Of a stretch of 64,000 nucleotides of DNA, positions 25,637 to 34,746 are shown piece after piece. This stretch comes from Clostridiales bacterium (GTDB lineage Bacteria > Bacillota > Clostridia > Lachnospirales > Lachnospiraceae): positions 1 to 64,000 of the forward strand of contig JAJQIK010000063.1 of NCBI GenBank assembly GCA_021199255.1, read 5' to 3'. A model generated the notes under the pieces. That model was given only the letters and a program-made list of their open reading frames with translations, made no database searches and had not been told where the DNA came from. The position numbers and the translations under genes are program-made. Position 1 is the stretch's first letter, and the number at the start of each line of letters is the position of its first letter.

Positions 25637-26410
25637 CTAATGAAGTTCTGCATTTTTCTGATAAATAATACCCAGGCCTTTTAAGGTCAGCTCATTATCA
25701 CAGATAATATCATTCCTGCAATGGGGCACGATACAGCCTGCCAGCCCGCCTGTGGCGACAACCGGCGCCCCGACGCCAAGCTCCTCCCGGATTCGCTCGA
25801 CCATACCGTCCATCTGCGCCGCCTGCCCGATAATAATACCGCTCTTCATACATTCAATCGTATTCCTGCCGATAATTTTCTTCGGCGGCTCCAGGCTGAT
25901 TCTTGGAAGCTGGGAAGTACGGTTTACCAGAGATTCCAGGGAAACCCTCACCCCCGGCATAATCATACCTCCCACATAATTTTTTTTCTCATCCACCACA
26001 CTGATTGTCGTGGCGGTTCCCATATCAATGATAATCAGCGGCGCTCCATAATATTGAAGTCCGGCGACCGCATTCACAATCAGATCCGCGCCTACCTGAC
26101 CCGGATTGTCCATCAGGACGTTTAAGCCCGTCTTCAATCCCGGCCCCACCAGCAACGGTTTCCCATGCAGCATTTTCTCCATGGCAGAACGCATAATATT
26201 ATTTAACGGCGGCACCACGGAAGAAATAATACTTCCACTGATGTCCTCAATGCCAATATGGTATAACTCAAAGAGCGTCTTAAACTCTACTACATATTCC
26301 AATTCCGTCTTGGAAAGATCCGTAGACACACGTTCCACGAACTGTACTTTTTCTCCTTCAATACACCCAATGACAATATTTGTATTGCCGATATCCACTG
26401 CCAGAATCAT
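25637..26410 (-). CDS. coaX: Type III pantothenate kinase
   Basis: A 257-residue ASKHA-fold kinase for the first step of CoA synthesis, not inhibited by CoA and usually needing a monovalent cation. MILAVDIGNTNIVIG holds the phosphate-binding Asp, GADLIVNAVAG the substrate aspartate, and IIDMGTATTISVVD plus GGMIMPGV the remaining ATP motifs. Length is normal. GGAGG precedes ATG by six bases. It lies between the ECF S-component (upstream) and coaBC (downstream), with gaps of 97 and 58 bases. Confidence 0.95.
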   Translation of the reverse strand: MILAVDIGNTNIVIGCIEGEKVQFVERVSTDLSKTELEYVVEFKTLFELYHIGIEDISGSIISSVVPPLNNIMRSAMEKMLHGKPLLVGPGLKTGLNVLMDNPGQVGADLIVNAVAGLQYYGAPLIIIDMGTATTISVVDEKKNYVGGMIMPGVRVSLESLVNRTSQLPRISLEPPKKIIGRNTIECMKSGIIIGQAAQMDGMVERIREELGVGAPVVATGGLAGCIVPHCRNDIICDNELTLKGLGIIYQKNAELH

Positions 26411-26507
26411 GTCCTGCCTCCTTCTTCCGCGCGCCGCCTTCGATATGGTTTCTTCGCACCTGGCGTTTCACATTTTGTATTGTTCTCTTATGGATTACTT
26501 TCCGATG

Positions 26508-27338
26508 TTATTTTTGCTTCTCAATCCCATAGATTGGCTTGACTCTGGTCAGCGCGAAGCCCACGCCGGCTACAATAATCGCCGCTACCACGGACTCTAC
26601 CACGCCGTTAAAGGTGACCACGCCCATAATAACGTCTAACACGGCCTCTCCGGCCACGCCCACCGCCTGCGCGTAAGCGTCCTTATATAAAATAAAAATG
26701 CCGCTCATAACGAACAGAGTATTGGTGAACGCGCCAGCCAGCCCAGCATAAGCAAGGGCGATATTGGCGGAGCCTTTCTTTCTTCCGGTCACCGTCAGCA
26801 CCGCCATCAGCGCCACGCCGGCAGCCAGGCCAATCACCGTACATACCCAGGCGCTGAGCGCTTCCGGAAATAAACGAATCAAAAATGCCCTGACGGAAAT
26901 AAACAAAATGAGAGACGCCAGCACGTCAACAACGATTCTTCCCGTTTTCTGTCCGTCCTTTACCACCTTACGGATCAGCAGATAAATAAAATACGGCACC
27001 ACACCGACTAAAATCCTCGGTACGAAGCAAATGTACAGGCTCTTAAAAATACCGGACACACCGACTACATTATAAGCCAATACCGGAGAAAATACAAAAG
27101 CCGATGCGGTGGCCGCCTTAAAGGTGTTGTTGATAAAGCTGGTAAGACCAAATACGAATCCTAAAAATGCACCTTTCTTCGGTCCGAGAAATAGCGCTCC
27201 CAGGATCACCGGGATATGGATAATCGTCGCATTGATTACTACAAGCGGGATATATCCCAGCGGTGTGAATGCCATAATCACAATTATGGCGGTGAACAGT
27301 GCTGTCAGCACAAGCTCATAAGTCTTTTCATTTTTCAT
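26508..27338 (-). CDS. ECF transporter S component, probably for pantothenate
   Basis: A 276-residue integral membrane protein with six or more helices typical of energy-coupling-factor substrate-binding (S) components. The first helix reads LVLTALFTAIIVIMAFTPLG, then IIHIPVILGALFLGPKKGAFLGF, the signature loop region of this superfamily. The A and T subunits are elsewhere. Pantothenate is inferred from the adjacent coaX and coaBC genes, not from residues; other vitamins are possible. ATG 27338 has AGGAGG nine bases upstream, which rules against the longer frame from 27416. The C-terminal half is longer than in many S-components. Confidence 0.82.
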   Translation of the reverse strand: MKNEKTYELVLTALFTAIIVIMAFTPLGYIPLVVINATIIHIPVILGALFLGPKKGAFLGFVFGLTSFINNTFKAATASAFVFSPVLAYNVVGVSGIFKSLYICFVPRILVGVVPYFIYLLIRKVVKDGQKTGRIVVDVLASLILFISVRAFLIRLFPEALSAWVCTVIGLAAGVALMAVLTVTGRKKGSANIALAYAGLAGAFTNTLFVMSGIFILYKDAYAQAVGVAGEAVLDVIMGVVTFNGVVESVVAAIIVAGVGFALTRVKPIYGIEKQK

Positions 27339-27455
27339 GGTACAAATCCTCCTGTTATTATTCTCATTCGAGATACAATACGTTGACATCATACCACATT
27401 GATATTTTTTTGACAATAATCTTTTTCCGCGAATCCTGTCCTCGGAATCCTGTCC

Positions 27456-27995
27456 TTAATAATTCTCAGCCTTGACCTGGAAATAGGACTGGGGGTGGCT
27501 GCAAACCGGGCATACCTCCGGCGCTTTGCTGCCGATCACCACATGGCCGCAGTTGAGACACTGCCAGATACAGTCCCCATCTTTAGAGAATACTACTGCG
27601 TCTTCTATATTCTTTAACAGCTTACGATATCTCTCCTCATGCTCCTTCTCAATCGCAGCCACTCCCTCGAATAACGCCGCGATCTCCTCGAAGCCTTCCT
27701 CTCTCGCTTCCTTCGCAAACTGGTCGTACATATCCGTCCACTCATAGTTTTCGCCTTCCGCGGCGTCCTGTAAATTATCGATCGTAGAAGGCACTGCCCC
27801 GCCGTGCAGCAGCTTAAACCAAATCTTCGCGTGCTCCTTTTCATTTGCCGCCGTCTCCTCAAAAATATTGGCGATCTGCACATAGCCGTCCTTTTTGGCT
27901 TTGGACGCATAATAAGTATACTTGGTATTTGCCTGAGATTCCCCCGCAAATGCCGCCAATAAGTTCGCTTCTGTTTTCGTCCCTTTTAACTCCAT
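27456..27995 (-). CDS. Rubrerythrin
   Basis: A 179-residue non-haem iron peroxidase protecting anaerobes from hydrogen peroxide. The N-terminal four-helix ferritin-like domain has two ExxH-type iron sites ([34 protein letters not shown]), and the C-terminal rubredoxin-like domain two Cys pairs (WQCLNCGHV and [10 protein letters not shown]). ATG 27995 follows GGAGGAG; the frame open to 28091 starts in the leader. It is a single gene, divergent from purC. The minus-strand leader contains TTATAATAGAATAGTAA, only partly like a PerR box. Confidence 0.94.
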   Translation of the reverse strand: MELKGTKTEANLLAAFAGESQANTKYTYYASKAKKDGYVQIANIFEETAANEKEHAKIWFKLLHGGAVPSTIDNLQDAAEGENYEWTDMYDQFAKEAREEGFEEIAALFEGVAAIEKEHEERYRKLLKNIEDAVVFSKDGDCIWQCLNCGHVVIGSKAPEVCPVCSHPQSYFQVKAENY

Positions 27996-28139
27996 TGATT
28001 CTCCTCCTTCTTTCTTCTGTATGATAGTATCTATCCGGTACGTCAGGTACAGGATATTTACTATTCTATTATAAATCTTCCCATAAGTCACTAGTGCTTT
28101 TGCACCCGTTCCGGCAGCCGCAGCCTTGAAGATTTCTAC

Positions 28140-28167
28140 TTGTCAAACCCGACCCGCCGTGTATACT
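28140..28167 (+). promoter_or_regulatory. Promoter of purC
   Basis: TTGTCA (28140-28145) and TATACT (28162-28167) with 16 bases between, 80 bases before the purC ATG. No purine riboswitch fold was found in the leader. Confidence 0.7.
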
Positions 28168-28247
28168 AATAAATAGAAGGATAAAGGAATGCGTGCGTGG
28201 AAGGGCTGCAACCCCCTCACGGAAACGCTTCCAATGGAGGTAAGAAT

Positions 28248-29117
28248 ATGACTGAATTAAAACCAATCAAAGAAGGCAAGGTACGTGAGATTTACGACAA
28301 CGGCGACAGCCTCATCATGGTGGCCACCGACCGTATCAGCTGCTTTGATGTAATCCTGAACAATCAGGTGACCGGAAAGGGCGCGGTCTTAACGCAGATG
28401 TCCAAATTCTGGTTCGACATGACCCGGGATATCCTGCCAAATCACATGATTTCTGTGGACGTAAAGGACATGCCCGCCTTTTTCCAGCAGAAAAAATTCG
28501 ACGGCAACAGTATGCTGTGCCGGAAGCTGCAGATGCTCCCCGTGGAATGTATCGTCCGCGGCTACATTACCGGCAGCGGCTGGGCCAGCTACCAGAAAAA
28601 CGGCACGGTATGCGGCATCACCCTGCCGGAAGGCTTACAGGAATCCGACAGGCTGCCTGAACCGATTTACACGCCCTCTACCAAGGCTGAGATCGGCGAT
28701 CACGATGAAAATATCTCTTATGAACAAAGCGTGGAATATTTAGAACAGCGATTCCCCGGCAAAGGCGCAGAATATGCTTCCAAGCTCCGGGACTACACCA
28801 TTGCCTTATACAGAAAGTGCGCGGAATATGCGCTGACCCGCGGTATTATCATTGCGGATACGAAGTTTGAATTTGGCCTGGACGAGGACGGCAATCTTGT
28901 CTTAGGCGATGAGATGCTTACGCCGGACAGCTCCCGTTTCTGGCCCGCCGAGGGGTATGAACCGGGGCACGCCCAGCCTTCCTTTGACAAGCAGTTCGCG
29001 AGGGACTGGCTGAAAAACAACGAAGGACATGGCTGGACTCTGCCGGAAGATATCGTACAAAAGACCATCGATAAGTATCAGCAGGGCTATGAGCTGCTGA
29101 CCGGAAAGAGGCTGTAG
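28248..29117 (+). CDS. purC: SAICAR synthetase (phosphoribosylaminoimidazole-succinocarboxamide synthase)
   Basis: Step eight of purine synthesis: CAIR plus aspartate and ATP to SAICAR. The 289-residue protein has the ATP-grasp-like start IKEGKVREIYDNGDSLIMVATDRISCFD, the VECIVRGYITGSGWASYQ core, then ADTKFEFGLDEDGNLVLGDE and TPDSSRFWP. It is the longer type rather than the short 235-residue Bacillus type. ATG 28248 has GGAGG seven bases upstream. Its stop lies two bases from the stop of the hybrid kinase gene on the other strand. The other pur gene here, purL, is 13 kb away under a separate promoter. Confidence 0.95.
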   Translation: MTELKPIKEGKVREIYDNGDSLIMVATDRISCFDVILNNQVTGKGAVLTQMSKFWFDMTRDILPNHMISVDVKDMPAFFQQKKFDGNSMLCRKLQMLPVECIVRGYITGSGWASYQKNGTVCGITLPEGLQESDRLPEPIYTPSTKAEIGDHDENISYEQSVEYLEQRFPGKGAEYASKLRDYTIALYRKCAEYALTRGIIIADTKFEFGLDEDGNLVLGDEMLTPDSSRFWPAEGYEPGHAQPSFDKQFARDWLKNNEGHGWTLPEDIVQKTIDKYQQGYELLTGKRL

Positions 29118-29119
29118 GC

Positions 29120-32100
29120 TCAGCCTCTCAGCGTCTTTATCATCTCTTCCGCCGTGTTCATGACGTCCTCCATCATGACGTCTGCGACGCCCACCCGCAG
29201 GGAATCCATCATGGCTTCACAGCCTGCGGGAATACGGCGCTGCTCTAACTCCTGCATAGCCTCATCGGCTCCGTCCAGGTCGAAGCTGTCCATGGCGTCC
29301 TTTAACTGCGTAAGCAGCCCGATCAGTTCCTCCGTCGTGGCTTCCCGCTTCTCCTGATTGCTGGCTTCCCCGTAAGGACGCAGAATCTCCTTAAAGCTGC
29401 GGTATTCCTTTAGAAGCTCCGGCGTCTCCTTCACGATCGTATCCTCATCTCCCGCGTTGCCGCACTCCTCCATATGGCGGAACCATTCGGACAACTGGCC
29501 TGCGCCGATCATACGCGCCGTATTTTTCAGCGCGTGCACCTCGATGGTATAATCACGGATCATGTGATCCGCCAGACATTTTTCCAGTTTATTGCTCTTG
29601 GCGTCAATAATCTTATAGAAATCTCCCAACAAGCTCAGCCACAGCTTCTGACTGCCGCAGGCCTGCACGCCCGCCGCCGAATCGATTCCCCGCAGCGTCG
29701 GCAGCTCCTGAGCCGTCTCTTCTGCCTGCGCAGGCGCCGCGCCTCCCTCCTGTAATGAGCCGGACGGCTTCCGCTCCTGCGCGTTTCCGCCGTTTTGCTT
29801 CACAATCAGCTCCCTTGGCAGCCATTTCTTAATACAGTTACAGATTTCTTTCATTTCAATAGGCTTCGCCACGAAATCATCCATGCCCGCCTTGTGAAAC
29901 TGTTCTCTGGCGTCCATCATCGCATTGGCGGACAGGGCGATAATCGGTACGTTGCGGTAATAATCCCCCTCCATGGCGCGGATTTTCTCTGTCGCTTCGA
30001 TACCGTCCATAACCGGCATCATGTGATCCATAAAAATCAGGTGATACTTCTTATTCTGAACCATCTGCAGCGCCCGCTTACCGCTGTCCGCCGTATCGAT
30101 CTTCATCTGCAGGGGCTCCAGCAGGCCGCACGCCACCTTGAGATTCATCCCATTGTCATCTACGATCAGAACCGAAGCCTCCGGCGCCGTAAAGAACCGA
30201 TAATCCTCCGCCGCAGCCGCTCCCGTCTCCGGCTGTTCATGATTGATCACCTGACAGAAATTCAGGCTGTACAGAGGCTTATTCATCATCGTCCCCTGTA
30301 TCTCCACATTCTCCTCCAGCAGAGGATTGCGCAGCACATAGACCTCGCCTATCTGCCCATGGGCCTGCTCTATTTCCCCGCGCAGCAGCAGATAGCCCGG
30401 TATATCGGTGAAGAAATAATCCAACTGCTCCCTGGTCTCAATCCATTCCTCGCAGGGCACATAATTAAGCCCAAACCGCTCCGTCAGCTCCTGCAGCGCT
30501 TCTCTCATACACTCTTTTTCAAAAAAGCCGCTGATGCGGAGCTTTCCGATCAGCTCCTCATGGTGAATCCCGGCCGCCATCTCGCCGCTGCGGATTTTCT
30601 GGTGGATATTAAAGTAAAATTCGCTGCCTTCCCCATAGACGCTTCTTACGCCAATGGCTCCGCCCATCAGCTCTACCAGTTGTTTCGATATGGACAGACC
30701 CAGCCCGGTACCCTCCTTGCCATAATTCTTCCTGTTGTCTACCTGCCCGAAGGAATCAAAAAGCTTCCCCAGCTCCTCCTCCCGAATCCCCTGTCCCGTA
30801 TCCCGCACGGAAACCAGCAGCTCCATATCCTCATTAGCCACGCTGCCCACACGAATCTGCAGCCTGACATATCCCTCTTCCGTAAACTTAATGGCGTTGT
30901 TCACAATATTGATGATAATCTGCCTGATGCGCAGAGGATCGCCATACAACTTCTGGGGCAGCTTCTCATCAATATCAAAAAGCAGCTCTATATTTTTCTC
31001 CCCGATACGGGTTAAAAACATCATTCCCAGATCGCTGAGCATGGACATGGGCTCGTATTCCCCTTCCACCAGCTCCATCTTACCCGATTCAATCTTCGAA
31101 AAGTCCAGAATATCGTTAATAATGGCGAGCAGCGCGTTGCCCGAATTTCGGATATTCATCAGATATCCCCGATCCTGCGCCGGTAAGTCCTCCCGAAGCA
31201 GGATTTCCGTCATGCCTACGATGGCGTTCATGGGCGTCCTGATCTCGTGGGACATATTGGATACAAAGGCCGATTTCGCCTGATTGGCCGTCTCCGCCTG
31301 TTCCTTTAAGGCTTTCATAATTTCAGCCTGCTCCTGGGCATGCTTCGCATAATAATGGCTTTCCGTAATATCGTTCAGCACATACATTTTGCCGCAGTAT
31401 TCGTTTCCATCTGTCAGCAGGCGGCTATAAACCTCATGCACCCTGCGGTTGCGCTCTACAAACTGTTTCTCCAGGATACACCGATCCAGTTCTTCTATCA
31501 CGGCTCCCGCGGCGCCCTCATCCTTCAGATCAAAGAATTTCTCTATCTTTTTATTATAATAAAGCACCTGATTCTCACGGCTTAACACCATCAGGCCGTC
31601 TGACAATTCGTCCACCGCCAGCTCCTTGGCCATGGACAGGGTATTGAGAATCTTACCCTGATACAGGGAACGCGCCAGAATAACAGAGGCGCACAGATAA
31701 GCGAGCATGGTCGTATCATATCCCTGGGTCTTCCCTGTCAGGAAGACGGCGAAGCCGATAAACATAATCACGGGAATCAGAAAGACTCCTCTCTTCATCC
31801 GCTCCTCCTCGTTGCCCCGCACCTGTAAATAGCGGCGGAAGCAGACCACAATCATGACAATCAGATAAGCGCCCACCAGCCCGTTATAGAGCTGATAGAA
31901 AATACCATGGCTTAGCACCAGATGGGGGAAAAAGCCGTCCGTCACATATTGGATATCCTTATAGTAAAGCTGGTGATGTTCGCAGGTCAGCACCAGCACC
32001 CATATCCCCGTATGGATGGCAAAAAGCGCCCCGGGCAGATATTTCGGCAGCCTGATTCTACAATACTCCATGATAAACAGCAGCACAGTCAGGGGAATGA

Positions 32101-32320
32101 AGGCTTTGCCCAGATAGTTGAATTTCACCGCCTGCAGCGCCATATCCGCCGTATCCGCCCGCATTTCCAGAAGATAGCCCACAAAATTGACCAGCATGGT
32201 AATCGTTGTGATCAGCAGACGGTTCTGCTGCTTTGAAGGCTGCTGGTATAAAATATAAAGGGTCTCGCAGAAAAGCATTGCGATACCGATAACCTGAATC
32301 AGTTCCAATAAAACAAACAT
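29120..32320 (-). CDS. Hybrid histidine kinase (7TM, PAS-like, HisKA, HATPase, REC, Hpt)
   Basis: A 1066-residue phosphorelay sensor. Residues 1-215 form seven helices of the 7TM-HK type, 235-325 a PAS-like sensor, 345-415 HisKA with phospho-accepting H358 in SNMSHEIRTPMN, then HATPase_c (NNAIKFT, DTGQGI, GTGLGL). A region at 590-690 may be a degenerate receiver. The REC domain (715-835) has D721-D722 and acceptor D765, and a C-terminal Hpt domain has H929 in EVHALKNTARM. All four phosphorelay sites are thus in one chain. The ATG overlaps the stop of the upstream EAL gene (TAATG), so kinase and phosphodiesterase are coupled; the final target regulator is not adjacent. Confidence 0.92.
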   Translation of the reverse strand: MFVLLELIQVIGIAMLFCETLYILYQQPSKQQNRLLITTITMLVNFVGYLLEMRADTADMALQAVKFNYLGKAFIPLTVLLFIMEYCRIRLPKYLPGALFAIHTGIWVLVLTCEHHQLYYKDIQYVTDGFFPHLVLSHGIFYQLYNGLVGAYLIVMIVVCFRRYLQVRGNEEERMKRGVFLIPVIMFIGFAVFLTGKTQGYDTTMLAYLCASVILARSLYQGKILNTLSMAKELAVDELSDGLMVLSRENQVLYYNKKIEKFFDLKDEGAAGAVIEELDRCILEKQFVERNRRVHEVYSRLLTDGNEYCGKMYVLNDITESHYYAKHAQEQAEIMKALKEQAETANQAKSAFVSNMSHEIRTPMNAIVGMTEILLREDLPAQDRGYLMNIRNSGNALLAIINDILDFSKIESGKMELVEGEYEPMSMLSDLGMMFLTRIGEKNIELLFDIDEKLPQKLYGDPLRIRQIIINIVNNAIKFTEEGYVRLQIRVGSVANEDMELLVSVRDTGQGIREEELGKLFDSFGQVDNRKNYGKEGTGLGLSISKQLVELMGGAIGVRSVYGEGSEFYFNIHQKIRSGEMAAGIHHEELIGKLRISGFFEKECMREALQELTERFGLNYVPCEEWIETREQLDYFFTDIPGYLLLRGEIEQAHGQIGEVYVLRNPLLEENVEIQGTMMNKPLYSLNFCQVINHEQPETGAAAAEDYRFFTAPEASVLIVDDNGMNLKVACGLLEPLQMKIDTADSGKRALQMVQNKKYHLIFMDHMMPVMDGIEATEKIRAMEGDYYRNVPIIALSANAMMDAREQFHKAGMDDFVAKPIEMKEICNCIKKWLPRELIVKQNGGNAQERKPSGSLQEGGAAPAQAEETAQELPTLRGIDSAAGVQACGSQKLWLSLLGDFYKIIDAKSNKLEKCLADHMIRDYTIEVHALKNTARMIGAGQLSEWFRHMEECGNAGDEDTIVKETPELLKEYRSFKEILRPYGEASNQEKREATTEELIGLLTQLKDAMDSFDLDGADEAMQELEQRRIPAGCEAMMDSLRVGVADVMMEDVMNTAEEMIKTLRG

Positions 32321-34425
32321 TACGCATCCTCTTCCATTTTCGCTTCAAATTCGGCAACGGGCATGGGTTTCGCAAAGTAATACCCCTGAATCATATCGCA
32401 GCCCTGGCTTGCCAGAAAGTCTACCTGTTCCTTTTTCTCTACGCCTTCCGCCACCACCCGCATATCCAGGCTTCTGGCCAGTTGAATGGCCTCCCGCACC
32501 ACGATCGCCCCTCGGCCGTCGCCGTCTTCCCCGCGGAAAAACTCGCCGTCCAGCTTCAGCACATCCAGCGGAATATCCTTTAAAGAATTTAAGGAAGAAT
32601 ATCCCGCGCCAAAATCGTCCATGGATACCCGAAAACCATAGGCCTTCAACTGCTTCACCGTTTCCACCAGAATATCCTTGTCGTCAAAGAAAGCGCTCTC
32701 CGTCACTTCCAGCTCGATCAGCTCATGCCTGGGGCCATAGGCGTCCACCAGCCTGCAAATATGCTCCGCCAGCCCCTCCTGGGCAAAGTGGGCTCTGGAA
32801 ATATTGACGGAAACGGGCACCTGTTTCCCGCCCTGAATCGTCCACTGCGCCTGCAGCTTCGCCACACAGGAAATCATGTAATCGTCCAACTGGGTGATAA
32901 AGCCGTTCCGCTCAAAAATAGGAATAAAGCGCCCCGGAGATATGATGCCCTCCTCCGGGTCTACCCAGCGCACAAGCGCCTCCGCGCCCACCATTTTGGC
33001 GTCCGCCGGGCTGTATTTGGGCTGCAGGTATACTTGGAACTCTTCATTGTGAAGCGCCGTTTCCATGGTATCCTCCACCTTCCGCTCCCAGATCTGGTCG
33101 TTTAAAAGCTCCTGATTAAAGAAGCTGATCCGCAGCCCGTCCGTTTCCTTCGCGGAAAGCCGCGCCGCGTTGGCATAATTGTACATCTGGTCGATATCCG
33201 CTTCCTGCCTGACGCAGCAGCGTCTGCGGTCTTCCCGCATTTCAGGATAAATCATATAAATTCCCGCGTGGAAACGAATCTTGCGATCCGGCTTTAACCC
33301 GGTCAGCTCCGCCAACAGCGAGTTGATCCGCTTACGGCAGTATTCCTGCATCTGCACCACGCTCTCTCCCTCGCAGCGCAGCAATAATCCAAAGTCCGCG
33401 CCCTCATGGCGGGCAAAGGCTTCTTCCCTGCCTGTACGCGCTTTCAGGAAGCCGTCCATGCCGCCCAGCAAATCTTCTCCTTCCCTGGTTCCGTAACAGG
33501 CGCAGTAATTCTGATACCGCTCCACATGGAGATTCACCATGGCATAGGTTTTCCTGTTATTTTTGCGCCTGCACAGAATCCGTGCGGCGCGGTTCTGAAA
33601 ATAAAACCAGTTCTTTCCGCCGCTGACCGCGTCCAGATATAATAGCTGCGTTACCCGCCGCTGATTTACGATAGACCGTATGGTATTCACAAACAGGAAG
33701 CAGCAGGGAATCAAGAACAGGACAAAAATACAGGCGGCGAGAATACAGACAAACAGGATATCCTGTCTCTGAATCTGCGCCGAGCATTTGACATACAGCC
33801 GGTATTCCTGATTGTCCAGAGACTCCCGTAACCAGAAACGCTCTTCCAAAATCGTCTCGTTTAACCACTGGGTCGTGGTCTGCTCTTCTGACCCGCGATC
33901 CAAAACGGCGGACAGAATCTCTCCCACAGACAGCGAAAAAACAGCGTCTGAACTTCCCTGCGCCGCTCCGGCGCTTTCACTGTCCGCCAGCACAATCAGT
34001 TCCGCCCCCAGGGCGTTCCCCAGAGAAAAATCTTCGGCTATACTAAAGTCAGGCTGGGAAGCGCCGGTCTGCGCTATTTTGTGGCCGGAGCGGTCCGTCA
34101 CATAAACCTCGCTGCCGTTGGTGAGAAACATTCGTAAATAGTCCACAGCCTCCGCTGCCGTTTTCTGCTCCATGGCCGTATTCATCAATTCGCTTATGTA
34201 GTTGGTCTGCTCCGCCGCCTGGACGACCTTGCCCGCAAACAAGTATAGGGCAAAGATCTGGATAAAAAGTACGATCACCACAAGGCAGCTTACCAGAAAG
34301 CCTGCAAACAGCGCAATGGAAGGCCACATTTTCTTTTTCTGCATCTTGTCAAATTTCCTGGCTTTTTTCCCGTTCATATTTACCCTCATTTCTGCGCTTT
34401 TTCTGCGCATAAAACAATGTTTCAT
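32320..34425 (-). CDS. Membrane EAL-domain c-di-GMP phosphodiesterase with degenerate GGDEF
   Basis: Two transmembrane helices flank a periplasmic-type sensor region (about 25-235). A GGDEF-like domain follows whose signature place reads HEGADFGLLL, so cyclase activity is unlikely. The C-terminal EAL domain keeps the catalytic residues: GAEALVRW, VSVNISRAHF, LELEVTES-type ELEVTESAF, MDDFGAGYSSL, LKLDGEF, VAEGVE and the final QGYYFAKPM. It should hydrolyse cyclic di-GMP. The open frame reaches 34539 but would cross a tRNA gene; ATG 34425 (after AAAGG) or ATG 34377 (after GAGGG) are the real options. It is coupled to the hybrid kinase downstream and is a plausible antagonist of the REC-GGDEF protein at 3.9 kb. 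Confidence 0.88.
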   Translation of the reverse strand: MKHCFMRRKSAEMRVNMNGKKARKFDKMQKKKMWPSIALFAGFLVSCLVVIVLFIQIFALYLFAGKVVQAAEQTNYISELMNTAMEQKTAAEAVDYLRMFLTNGSEVYVTDRSGHKIAQTGASQPDFSIAEDFSLGNALGAELIVLADSESAGAAQGSSDAVFSLSVGEILSAVLDRGSEEQTTTQWLNETILEERFWLRESLDNQEYRLYVKCSAQIQRQDILFVCILAACIFVLFLIPCCFLFVNTIRSIVNQRRVTQLLYLDAVSGGKNWFYFQNRAARILCRRKNNRKTYAMVNLHVERYQNYCACYGTREGEDLLGGMDGFLKARTGREEAFARHEGADFGLLLRCEGESVVQMQEYCRKRINSLLAELTGLKPDRKIRFHAGIYMIYPEMREDRRRCCVRQEADIDQMYNYANAARLSAKETDGLRISFFNQELLNDQIWERKVEDTMETALHNEEFQVYLQPKYSPADAKMVGAEALVRWVDPEEGIISPGRFIPIFERNGFITQLDDYMISCVAKLQAQWTIQGGKQVPVSVNISRAHFAQEGLAEHICRLVDAYGPRHELIELEVTESAFFDDKDILVETVKQLKAYGFRVSMDDFGAGYSSLNSLKDIPLDVLKLDGEFFRGEDGDGRGAIVVREAIQLARSLDMRVVAEGVEKKEQVDFLASQGCDMIQGYYFAKPMPVAEFEAKMEEDA

Positions 34426-34468
34426 CCCGAAGCCTTTACGCTGCTGGGGACTGCCGTTCAAAATGCCA

Positions 34469-34500
34469 AAGCGGAAACGCTGTGGATAACGTTTCCGCTT
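34469..34500 (-). terminator. Hairpin after the tRNA-Val/tRNA-Met transcript
   Basis: AAGCGGAAACG (34469-34479) pairs perfectly with CGTTTCCGCTT (34490-34500), 13 bases past tRNA-Met on the minus strand. The T-run after it is weak, so some read-through into the EAL gene is possible. Confidence 0.6.
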
Positions 34501-34512
34501 ATGAATACAAAA

Positions 34513-34586
34513 TAGCGAGAGAGAGACTTGAACTCTCAACCTCCCGGGTATGAACCGGACGCTCTAGCCAGTTGAGCCATCTCGCC
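34513..34586 (-). tRNA. tRNA-Met (anticodon CAT)
   Basis: Cloverleaf: acceptor GGCGAGA/TCTCGCT (one G-T pair), D-arm GCTC...GAGC, anticodon stem TCCGG/CCGGG with loop TTCATAC, T-arm GAGAG-TTCAAGT-CTCTC. A CAT anticodon may be elongator Met, initiator or lysidine-modified Ile; the paired 1-72 end and the absence of three G-C pairs in the anticodon stem argue against initiator. Confidence 0.9.
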
Positions 34587-34602
34587 ATATTTATGAAACT
34601 GA

Positions 34603-34675
34603 TGGGGCCTATAGGGCTCGAACCTATGACCCTCTGCTTGTAAGGCAGATGCTCTCCCAGCTGAGCTAAGACCCC
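34603..34675 (-). tRNA. tRNA-Val (anticodon TAC)
   Basis: Cloverleaf: acceptor GGGGTCT/AGGCCCC, D-arm GCTCAGCTGGGAGAGC, anticodon stem TCTGC/GCAGA with loop CTTACAA, T-arm ATAGG-TTCGAGC-CCTAT. It is 16 bases upstream of tRNA-Met on the same transcript. CCA is not encoded. Confidence 0.95.
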
Positions 34676-34708
34676 ATATACCGGGTCGCTTTCGCAACCC
34701 GCTTTGCT

Positions 34709-34738
34709 AGTATACAATTTCTTCCTGCTACTTGTCAA
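34709..34738 (-). promoter_or_regulatory. Promoter of the tRNA-Val/tRNA-Met transcript
   Basis: TTGACA (34733-34738) and TATACT (34709-34714) with 18 bases between on the minus strand, ending 33 bases before the tRNA-Val 5' end. Confidence 0.8.
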
Positions 34739-34746
34739 GTCTTTTA

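Noticed and set aside
27996-28091. PerR box and extended rubrerythrin start
   Set aside because: The TTATAAT-like sequence matches only one half-site well, and the extended frame lacks a ribosome site.
28100-28247. Possible purine riboswitch before purC
   Set aside because: No three-way junction or conserved loop motifs could be found; only a normal promoter is seen.
29795-31015. 406-codon plus-strand frame
   Set aside because: Antisense to the hybrid kinase domains HATPase and REC; no recognisable motif and no ribosome site.
34499-34738. 79-codon minus-strand frame
   Set aside because: It is a translation of the tRNA-Val and tRNA-Met genes.
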